Shown piece after piece: positions 1 to 5,116 of a DNA stretch of 5,116 bases. The stretch covers positions 1-5,116 of the forward strand of contig CANEXR010000221.1 in NCBI GenBank assembly GCA_947443815.1, given 5' to 3'. The translations under genes and the position numbers were made by a program. Within the stretch, counting starts at the first letter, position 1; each line of letters opens with the position of its first letter. This DNA comes from Flavobacteriaceae bacterium (GTDB taxonomy: Bacteria; Bacteroidota; Bacteroidia; Flavobacteriales; Flavobacteriaceae). The notes under the pieces are model-generated. The model worked only from the letters and a program-made list of their open reading frames with translations, had not been told where the DNA came from and searched no databases.

Positions 1-182
1 AAAAACAGTGTTGAAAAATAAGAGAATTATTAAAAAAGAATTATCAAAAAAAGAATCTAATATAAATTATTAAATATACATAAAAACGCCTTTTTTTGAA
101 AAATAAAATGATATTTTAGCTTAAAACATTCGTTTTTTTATCAATAAATATTCAAAAGTATAATTTTTTAATAATATAAAAA
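1..182. other. AT-rich intergenic leader upstream of the ATP-grasp operon
   Basis: This stretch is about 14% G+C by hand count (25 of 182), well below the coding regions, and is full of A and T runs. All three + strand frames are stopped early, and nothing in it resembles a protein domain, tRNA or structured RNA. It most likely holds the promoter and 5' leader of the three-gene operon that begins at 183. One frame (bases 2-73) stays open for 23 lysine-rich codons from the window edge and could in principle be the tail of an upstream gene, but I cannot support that from so short a stretch. Confidence 0.6.
95..124 (+). promoter_or_regulatory. Possible Bacteroidota-type promoter for the ATP-grasp operon
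   Basis: A TTTG at 95-98 can serve as the -33 element of the Bacteroidota primary sigma factor. After 18 bases comes TAGCTTAA at 117-124, a partial match to the -7 consensus TAnnTTTG: the TA and the first TT match, the last two positions do not. The spacing fits the known range, and transcription would start near 130, leaving a leader of about 50 nt before the ATG at 183. The match is weak and A/T runs are everywhere here, so this is only a candidate. Confidence 0.22.
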
Positions 183-1619
183 ATGATGAAATTGACACCT
201 AAATTAAACCTGAACGGTTGGGACGAAATGTTTTCAAATGAAGGGGTTCGAGATTCCTACCGTCAAGTTTTGGAAAAATTACAATCCTCAGATTATGAAT
301 ATTTGAGTGATAAACAAAAACAGGCTGCGGATTTTTTTATGAATCAAGGGATAACATTTACAGTTTACAGCGATGACAATCAAGGTATTGAAAGAATTTT
401 TCCTTTTGATATTATTCCAAGAATTATCACCCGAAACGAATGGAAGGAAGTTGAATCTGGTATAAAACAACGATTAGAAGCTCTTAATTTATTCTTGGAA
501 GACATCTATAATGATCAAAATATTATAAAAGAAGGTATCATACCAGCGTCCTTAATTGCTTCTTGTCCGCATTATATTCAAGAAGTACACGGTATAAAAG
601 TACCTCATAACATTCATGTGCATATTGCCGGAATCGATTTAATTCGTGGTGCAAAAGGCGAATTTTATGTTCTTGAAGACAATCTTAGATGTCCAAGTGG
701 TGTGAGTTACATGCTTGAAAACAGAGAAATTACAAAGCGTATTTTTCCGAAAATGCTCTCTTCAAACCATGTCCGAATGGTGGGTAATTATCCCATGATT
801 TTTCATAATATTTTGGTTTCTTTATCCCCAAGAAACATTTCAAATCCCAATGTAGTACTTCTAACGCCAGGAATTTACAATTCGGCTTATTACGAACATA
901 CTTTCTTAGCCCGACAAATGGGAATTCCATTAGTTGAAGGGAGAGATTTAGTGGTAAATAATAATAAAGTATATATGAAAACCACTTCGGGCCTACACCA
1001 AGTTGATGTGATTTATCGAAGATTGGATGATGAATATCTTGACCCTTTGGTTTTTAAACCAGATAGCACACTAGGAATTCCAGGACTCATAAGTGCTTAT
1101 AGACAAGGAAATGTAGCCTTAGTAAATGCTGTTGGAAATGGTGTTGCAGATGACAAAGCCGTTTATGCCTACGTTCCAGATATGATAAAATATTACCTGA
1201 ACCAAGAACCAATTCTTAAAAATGTGCCCACCTATCAAATGGAAAACAAAGAGGAACGGGAACTTGTATTTGCCGATATGGGAAACATGGTTATTAAAGA
1301 AACCAATCAGAGTGGTGGTTACGGAATGATTATGGGTAATAAAGCTACCGAAGAGGAATTAGAAAATGCAAAAATTGCCATTTGTAACAACCCCCGAAAT
1401 TTCATTGCGCAACCCATAATTCAGCTAAGTACAGTGCCTTGTTTGATTGATGGGGAATTAAAACTACGACACGTAGATTTACGTCCGTATGCTTTATGTG
1501 GTCCAAAAGGAGTCGAAATAGTACCCGGTGGATTAACTAGAGTAGCACTTACAGAAGGTTCACTAGTAGTAAATTCATCTCAAGGTGGAGGTAGCAAGGA
1601 TACTTGGATTATTCAATAA
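183..1619 (+). CDS. Circularly permuted type 2 ATP-grasp protein (DUF404/DUF407, COG2308 type)
   Basis: This 478-residue protein belongs to the circularly permuted ATP-grasp family, predicted ATP-dependent carboxylate-amine (amide bond forming) ligases; the substrate is unknown. It is cytosolic, with no signal peptide or membrane segment. Family signatures in order are VLEDNLRCPSGVSYMLENR (163-181), LLTPGIYNSAYYEH (226-239), DVIYRRLDDEYLDP (275-288), GNVALVNAVGNGVADDKAVYAY (309-330), the glycine-rich nucleotide-binding stretch IKETNQSGGYGM (371-382), VDLRPYAL (431-438), and the C-terminal GGLTRVAL...VVNSSQGGGSKDTWI (449-476). The length is normal and both ends look intact. The start is ATG 183; a second ATG follows directly at 186 and either could be used, as there is no Shine-Dalgarno sequence, which is normal in Bacteroidota. 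The alpha-E and transglutaminase genes follow on the same strand, the usual partners of this family. Family assignment is firm; the ligase role is known only by prediction from fold and neighbourhood. Confidence 0.93.
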   Translation: MMKLTPKLNLNGWDEMFSNEGVRDSYRQVLEKLQSSDYEYLSDKQKQAADFFMNQGITFTVYSDDNQGIERIFPFDIIPRIITRNEWKEVESGIKQRLEALNLFLEDIYNDQNIIKEGIIPASLIASCPHYIQEVHGIKVPHNIHVHIAGIDLIRGAKGEFYVLEDNLRCPSGVSYMLENREITKRIFPKMLSSNHVRMVGNYPMIFHNILVSLSPRNISNPNVVLLTPGIYNSAYYEHTFLARQMGIPLVEGRDLVVNNNKVYMKTTSGLHQVDVIYRRLDDEYLDPLVFKPDSTLGIPGLISAYRQGNVALVNAVGNGVADDKAVYAYVPDMIKYYLNQEPILKNVPTYQMENKEERELVFADMGNMVIKETNQSGGYGMIMGNKATEEELENAKIAICNNPRNFIAQPIIQLSTVPCLIDGELKLRHVDLRPYALCGPKGVEIVPGGLTRVALTEGSLVVNSSQGGGSKDTWIIQ

Positions 1620-1663
1620 TTAAAAATAAACACTTTTTTTCTGCATTTAAAAACAATACGAAA

Positions 1664-2617
1664 ATGAAAGTAAATATGCTAAGCCGAGTGGCAGATGGAA
1701 TGTTTTGGCTTGACCGATACATGGAAAGAACCGATGGAATGATGCTAACATTAAACACCTTTTATATCCTTTCTTTCGATAAAGAAATTGATGATAATCA
1801 AGGTTTCAAACCATTGTTAGAATACTATACGGATTTGCCAAAAGAAAAAATAAAAGAAGTTCAATATGATACTACATTTATTCTTAAATACATTATATGT
1901 GACAGTCAAAACCATAATTCGGTCAAAAACCTAGTCATCAAAGCCCGTGAAAATGCGAGAGGATCTCAAGATAAAATAACGAAAGAATTATGGGAACATA
2001 TCAACTCTTTGTATCATTATATGAACTCTCCTGATTTGCCCAAAAAACTGGAAACGTCCAGCGCCCTGAAAATTGTGACCAAACTCAATAAAGATTTTTT
2101 ACTCTATAACGGCATTTTGCAGGTAACTATGCCAAGAGGTTTGGGCTGGTGTTTTTCGGGAATTGGTAAACATATCGAGCGCTGTCTACAAACCATTTCT
2201 TTGACTCAGGCTTATTTTGCTCCTATTGGTTACAATCTCGAAGGAGAGGAAGATTTATTGTATTGGAGAAGACTACTTTTATCGTTGTCAGGGTATGAAA
2301 TGTATTTAAAAAGTTACAGCAATATTCCACATAATCGCAAAGTGGTACAACAAGTTATTTTCAACAGAGATTTTGCTCATTCGGTAATTTATACCTTAGA
2401 ATTAATAGGTAATTATTTGACTTATTTATTCAAAGACAATACCTTAAACGAAGCTAGAACCTTAAACAATCAGTTTGGAAGGCTGAAAAGTTATGTGGAA
2501 TATACCGATTATCATAATTTAAGCAATCAACAATTGGAGGAAGTTCTGAACAATACAAAGACACAGTTGAATCAATTTTCGACGGATTTTTCTAAATTAT
2601 TTTTTTCATATACCTAA
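1664..2617 (+). CDS. Alpha-E domain protein (DUF403, COG2307 type)
   Basis: This protein of about 317 residues is predicted to be all-helical and is the standard partner of the preceding ATP-grasp protein. Its biochemical role is not established. Numbered from ATG 1664, family signatures are MLSRVADGMFWLDRYMER (5-22), the ARENARG motif (94-100) followed by the conserved region around KELWEHINSLY, and TMPRGLGWCFSGIGKHIER (155-173). Near 233-240 the text is FNRDFAHS, where many family members have FPRS, a mild divergence. The open frame extends upstream to an ATG at 1604 that overlaps the ATP-grasp gene by 16 bases. I reject that start because its extra 20 residues do not resemble the family, whose members begin close to MLSR. 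ATG 1676 (directly at MLSR) is a second possibility. The stop is 6 bases before the transglutaminase gene, so the three genes are probably one transcript. No signal peptide is present. Confidence 0.9.
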   Translation: MKVNMLSRVADGMFWLDRYMERTDGMMLTLNTFYILSFDKEIDDNQGFKPLLEYYTDLPKEKIKEVQYDTTFILKYIICDSQNHNSVKNLVIKARENARGSQDKITKELWEHINSLYHYMNSPDLPKKLETSSALKIVTKLNKDFLLYNGILQVTMPRGLGWCFSGIGKHIERCLQTISLTQAYFAPIGYNLEGEEDLLYWRRLLLSLSGYEMYLKSYSNIPHNRKVVQQVIFNRDFAHSVIYTLELIGNYLTYLFKDNTLNEARTLNNQFGRLKSYVEYTDYHNLSNQQLEEVLNNTKTQLNQFSTDFSKLFFSYT

Positions 2618-2623
2618 TTATAA

Positions 2624-3577
2624 ATGGCACTTTTCAAAATAGTTCACATCACAAAATACCAATACAATTGGCCTATAAAAGAAAGTATTAACGAAATTCG
2701 TTTGTACCCTCATAATTTCGATAATCAAGATATATTGCAACACCAATTATTAATTACCAATAATCCCGAAGTAGAAATTTCTACAGATTATTTTGGCAAT
2801 CGTGTTGGGAATTTTAATACTATTGATGCCCATACAGAAATGACCATTGAGTCCAGAATGTTAGTCCGCGTCAATCATTCTCTAAAAATTCCAGAATTGG
2901 ATCCAACCACTGTTGCAGATTTAGATAAAGAAAAACAAAAAAGTATTTCGCTATTGCGATTGTGTTATCCCGAAAATAGTAAGAAACAAAACGAAATACA
3001 CGCCATTTTAAATGAAATCGATTATAAAAATAAATCGATTATCGAAATTGCACAACAATGCAATCAGTATATTTTTACCCATTTTACTTATACCAAGGGA
3101 ATCACTAATATTGAAACAACTGTTGATGAAATTTTAGAAATTAGAAAAGGGGTTTGTCAAGATTTTGCACATGTTTTATTGCAACTTCTTCGTACTGCAG
3201 GGATACCTTCCCGTTATGTAAGCGGTTATATTTGTCCTAACGAAAGTGGGCATAGGGGCGAAGGGGCCACACATGCTTGGGTAGAAATTTATACCCCAAA
3301 ACAAGGTTGGTTAGGGCTAGATCCAACCAATAATATTTGGACTATGGATAATCACGTAAAACTTTCAGTAGGTAGAAATTTTTATGATTGCACTCCAGTA
3401 AAAGGAACTTTTAAAGGACTCTCAAAACAAACACTATCTGTGTGTGTTTCTATTGGCTATGAAGATGGCAGGCAGTTTGAAGAAATAAACGATGTACAAC
3501 TCGAAGAGGTCTCGGTAGCCTTACAAGAACAACTGGATTATATTGAACTGTTACAACAACAGCAACAACAGCAATAA
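2624..3577 (+). CDS. Transglutaminase-like cysteine protease/transferase family protein
   Basis: This 317-residue protein has an N-terminal bacterial transglutaminase beta domain (about 1-85, with the typical opening FKIVHITKYQYNWPI and later STDYFGNRV), then a transglutaminase core at about 125-240. The catalytic triad is visible: Cys178 in GVCQDFAH, His217 in ATHAWVEIY and Asp233 in GWLGLDPTNN. After it come GRNFYDCTPVKG (250-261) and a TLSVCVSIGY strand (270-279), as in family members. Enzymes of this fold hydrolyse or transfer amide and isopeptide bonds; the substrate here is unknown. No signal peptide is seen, so it is probably cytosolic like its partners and may reverse or process the bond made by the ATP-grasp protein (inference). 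The gene starts 6 bases after the alpha-E stop. Unusually, about 35 extra residues follow the last expected strand, acidic at first (QFEEINDVQLEEVSVALQEQ) and ending in seven consecutive glutamines. Confidence 0.93.
   Translation: MALFKIVHITKYQYNWPIKESINEIRLYPHNFDNQDILQHQLLITNNPEVEISTDYFGNRVGNFNTIDAHTEMTIESRMLVRVNHSLKIPELDPTTVADLDKEKQKSISLLRLCYPENSKKQNEIHAILNEIDYKNKSIIEIAQQCNQYIFTHFTYTKGITNIETTVDEILEIRKGVCQDFAHVLLQLLRTAGIPSRYVSGYICPNESGHRGEGATHAWVEIYTPKQGWLGLDPTNNIWTMDNHVKLSVGRNFYDCTPVKGTFKGLSKQTLSVCVSIGYEDGRQFEEINDVQLEEVSVALQEQLDYIELLQQQQQQQ
3554..3574 (+). repeat. CAA/CAG trinucleotide repeat encoding a C-terminal poly-Gln tail
   Basis: Seven glutamine codons lie in a row immediately before the stop of the transglutaminase gene, arranged as two copies of the 9-base unit CAACAACAG plus one CAA. 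The use of CAG at every third codon makes it a short imperfect microsatellite. Slippage by whole codons would lengthen or shorten the tail without a frameshift. The core enzyme domain ends well before it, so the repeat is not needed for the fold. Confidence 0.85.
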
Positions 3578-3594
3578 ACGAGTTTCTATTAAAT

Positions 3595-3637
3595 TACAAA
3601 AGCCCTGTTTATATAAAATAAAAACAGGGCTTTTGTA
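3595..3637. terminator. Bidirectional intrinsic terminator between convergent operons
   Basis: A perfect 16-bp inverted repeat has arms at 3595-3610 (TACAAAAGCCCTGTTT) and 3622-3637 (AAACAGGGCTTTTGTA) around an 11-base A/T loop. The GC-rich core (GCCCTG/CAGGGC) is flanked by A runs on the left and T runs on the right, so RNA from either strand forms the hairpin with a U-rich 3' side. It starts 18 bases after the transglutaminase stop and ends 15 bases before the stop of the EnvC gene on the other strand, exactly where a shared terminator is expected. Confidence 0.88.
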
Positions 3638-3651
3638 TGGAAATTAAAAAC

Positions 3652-4932
3652 TTACATCGACAACCAACTGGATGGATTGTTATAGGTTGTGTTTTGAAGT
3701 ATTAAAAACTTGATAACCGTTTTGCCAGTTTCGCCACTAGTTCTTACTTTACCAATATTTTGTTTTCTACTTACTTTTTCTCCCTTGCTTACACTTACGG
3801 AACTTAAGTTTTGATATACAGTAAAGAAATCCCCATGTTGAATCATAACCGCTTTGTTTACAGGAGATAAAACAATAACACTAGATACTACACCGTCAAA
3901 TACGGCTCTTGCATTGGCTCCTTGTTCTGTAGTGATTTCGACACCGCTATTGTGAATCATTAATGATTTATAAACTGGATGTGCTTGGTCTCCATAACCG
4001 AGGGATATATACCCTTTTTCAACTGGAAATGGCAATCTCCCTTTGTTAGCTCTAAAATTATCCGCTACTATTTTGCCCTCAGGTGTCAGAGTAATTTTAG
4101 TAGAAGAAACGGGCTCTGAAGGTTCTCGCTCTGTAGGTTTTGTACCCGTTTTAGTGCCTGTATTTGCTAATGCTTTTGCTTTTTCTAGAGCTGCCCTTCT
4201 ATTGGCTTCGGCAATGGCTTCACGGATTAGGCGGTCAATTTGTCGATCAATTGCTTTAGATTCTTTTTGTTTTTTCTTGATGTCAGCAGCAATTTTGTTT
4301 TTATCTTTCTTAATCGAATTAACTAATTTTTGCTGCTCTTGTTTTTCTTGTTCTAATGCCAATCGCTCTTTTTCGTTCTCGGCAATTAGTTTTTTCTTAG
4401 CTATTTTTTGAACATCTAATTTTTCATTGAATTGGACTAACTCTGAAGATTTTGATTTGATTTCTTCGCCTTGTGTTTTTCTAAAACTAGTATATTGTTT
4501 CATATACTGCGCTCTTTTGTAGGCTTGCAAAAAATTTTCTGAAGACAATAAAAACATCGCTCTGCTTTCTTCTGAACGACTTTTGTACGACTTAACAATC
4601 ATTTTTGCATAATCTTCCTTGAGTACTTTTAATTCTCTTTTTAACTTGTTGATTTGTATTTGATTAATATACATGTCATTACCCAAAAGCTTAGCTTGCT
4701 TTTCGGTAGTGTTGATCAATTTTTCTTTAAGCTTTATTTTATTAGTCTGAATCACAATTACATTTACCGCAGATTTTTCTTTTTTCTTAACGGTTTGTAA
4801 GAGGCTTTCGTTTTCTCTAATTTCTTGCTGAATTTGAGCTTTTCGTTGTTCTAATTTTTCTTGCTGCGATTCTTGACTCCACATCAGTGAGGTCATGCAT
4901 ATAAAAAGGAAGCTTAGGAGAAATTTTGGCAT
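3652..4932 (-). CDS. envC: EnvC-family murein hydrolase activator (coiled coil plus degenerate LytM/M23 domain)
   Basis: This exported 426-residue protein is predicted to control peptidoglycan amidases during cell separation. Numbered from ATG 4932, residues 1-20 form a signal peptide (MPKFLLSFLFICMTSLMWSQ, cleavage probably after SQ). Residues about 22-255 are a long Lys/Glu/Gln-rich coiled coil. A Thr/Gly/Pro linker with a TGTK duplication (258-265) follows, and a LytM domain fills about 305-422. The fold motifs are present (GYISLGYGDQAHPVY, ARAVFDGVV, VMIQHGDFFTVY, IGKVRTSGETG), but the HxGxD motif reads NSGVE (328-332), the Tyr-x-His reads YQN (373-375) and HxH reads VIK (406-408). All zinc-binding and catalytic positions are therefore replaced, as in EnvC-type activators. 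The frame extends to a TTG at 4953, adding 7 residues, but ATG 4932 places the signal peptide correctly. It lies 23 bases after the stop of the upstream gene, so the two are probably co-transcribed. Confidence 0.92.
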   Translation of the reverse strand: MPKFLLSFLFICMTSLMWSQESQQEKLEQRKAQIQQEIRENESLLQTVKKKEKSAVNVIVIQTNKIKLKEKLINTTEKQAKLLGNDMYINQIQINKLKRELKVLKEDYAKMIVKSYKSRSEESRAMFLLSSENFLQAYKRAQYMKQYTSFRKTQGEEIKSKSSELVQFNEKLDVQKIAKKKLIAENEKERLALEQEKQEQQKLVNSIKKDKNKIAADIKKKQKESKAIDRQIDRLIREAIAEANRRAALEKAKALANTGTKTGTKPTEREPSEPVSSTKITLTPEGKIVADNFRANKGRLPFPVEKGYISLGYGDQAHPVYKSLMIHNSGVEITTEQGANARAVFDGVVSSVIVLSPVNKAVMIQHGDFFTVYQNLSSVSVSKGEKVSRKQNIGKVRTSGETGKTVIKFLILQNTTYNNPSSWLSM

Positions 4933-4934
4933 AT

Positions 4935-4950
4935 CAAAAATATATTTTTG
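4935..4950. repeat. Perfect 16-bp palindrome in front of the EnvC gene
   Basis: CAAAAATATATTTTTG reads identically on both strands. It occupies most of the 23-base gap between the upstream stop codon and the EnvC ATG, ending 2 bases from that start codon. It could be an operator half-pair for a dimeric regulator or a weak hairpin hiding the start, but it is entirely A/T except for its outer pair, so chance in an AT-rich genome is a real alternative. Confidence 0.4.
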
Positions 4951-4958
4951 CAAATTTA
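4951..4958 (-). promoter_or_regulatory. Possible -7 box (TAAATTTG) for the EnvC gene
   Basis: On the - strand, TAAATTTG matches the Bacteroidota -7 consensus TAnnTTTG exactly and overlaps the stop codon of the upstream gene. A start of transcription a few bases downstream would give a leader of roughly 10-15 nt before ATG 4932. No convincing TTTG or TTG -33 element lies 17-23 bases further upstream, so at best this is a weak internal promoter within a DUF4292-EnvC operon. A second match, TATTTTTG at 4935-4942, is too close to the ATG to be useful. Confidence 0.2.
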
Positions 4959-5116
4959 CTTAATTAAAATTCTTTTGTACCCATTTGGAACACTATATGG
5001 AAAAGAAAGTTCCTCATTGAAAGTAATCGCATTATAATCCAAATTAATTTCGGTCTTTCCTTTTTTCTGATAGGTGTTAATTAACACATTCAAAGGTAAT
5101 GCTCCTTCATTAAATA
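4956..5116 (-). CDS. C-terminal part of a DUF4292-like protein (partial, cut by window edge)
   Basis: The last 52 codons of a - strand gene are visible, running from the window edge (first full codon at 5114) to a TAA at 4956-4958. It is too short for a standard ORF list. The translation begins FNEGALPLNVLINTYQKKGK and continues through KTEINLDYNAITFNEELSFP to the end SVPNGYKRILIK. The alternating hydrophobic/polar strands and the FNEELSFPYSVPNGYKRI ending resemble the C-terminus of DUF4292 proteins. Those are predicted envelope (often lipoprotein) proteins of Flavobacteriia, commonly encoded just upstream of the EnvC-family gene. That neighbourhood supports the call. The other two frames of this strand are closed by stops. 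Its exact function is unknown; the N-terminus, including any lipobox, lies outside the window. Confidence 0.75.
   Translation of the reverse strand, partial: FNEGALPLNVLINTYQKKGKTEINLDYNAITFNEELSFPYSVPNGYKRILIK

Noticed and set aside
2..73. Open + strand frame of 23 codons ending in TAA, possibly the tail of an upstream gene
   Set aside because: It is short, lysine/asparagine-rich and typical of chance reading in AT-rich DNA. No terminator-like hairpin follows that would support a gene end here.
81..139. Inverted repeat TAAAAACG (81-88) with CGTTTTTTTA (131-140)
   Set aside because: Only about seven pairs, mostly A-T, across a loop of more than 40 bases. This is expected by chance at this composition and is not a terminator or riboswitch stem.
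288..470. 60-codon - strand frame inside the ATP-grasp gene
   Set aside because: It lies wholly within a well-supported conserved gene, and its translation resembles nothing.
730..930. 66-codon - strand frame inside the ATP-grasp gene
   Set aside because: Shadow frame opposite a strongly conserved coding region, with no recognisable motif.
2893..3329. Repeated GATCCAACCA in the transglutaminase gene (near 2899 and 3319)
   Set aside because: The two copies encode unrelated contexts (DPTT and DPTN) that happen to share codons; there is no wider repeat around them.
4043..4411. 122-codon open frame on the + strand antisense to the EnvC gene
   Set aside because: It is a shadow of the Lys/Glu-rich coiled-coil coding strand: its Ser/Phe/Leu/Arg-rich translation is what the complement of such codons gives. 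It has no domain and no start context.

Overview
The window looks like chromosomal DNA of a low-GC member of the Bacteroidota, most likely a Flavobacteriaceae (Flavobacterium-like). The coding sequence is AT-rich, the genes lack Shine-Dalgarno sequences and have A/T-rich start contexts, TAnnTTTG-type promoter boxes are visible, and the protein content fits that group. The assignment rests on gene content and style, not on a marker gene.

Layout: bases 1-182 are a very AT-rich leader (about 14% G+C by my count) with no supportable gene. Three co-directional + strand genes follow: a circularly permuted type 2 ATP-grasp protein (183-1619), an alpha-E (DUF403) protein (preferred start 1664, to 2617) and a bacterial transglutaminase-like protein (2624-3577). 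A strong hairpin at 3595-3637 lies between this operon and the convergent - strand genes and probably terminates both. On the - strand are an EnvC-family coiled-coil/LytM protein (3652-4932) and, immediately upstream of it, the last 52 codons of a gene whose C-terminus resembles DUF4292 proteins (4956-5116, cut by the window edge).

How the genes work together: ATP-grasp + alpha-E + transglutaminase is a recurring bacterial cassette, predicted from comparative genomics to make and process an amide/peptide-type linkage on a still unknown substrate. The ATP-grasp protein would form the bond, alpha-E would be its helical partner, and the Cys-His-Asp transglutaminase-fold enzyme would cleave or transfer it. 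It is the least understood system in the window. The - strand pair belongs to the cell envelope: the EnvC-like protein has lost every metal and catalytic position of the LytM fold and is therefore expected to regulate a peptidoglycan amidase rather than cut peptidoglycan itself.

I found no RNA gene, CRISPR array, insertion sequence or sign of recent transfer. Apart from the poorly understood cassette, the oddities are a poly-glutamine tail on the transglutaminase, a perfect 16-bp palindrome in front of the EnvC gene, and two genes whose longest-ORF starts are probably wrong.
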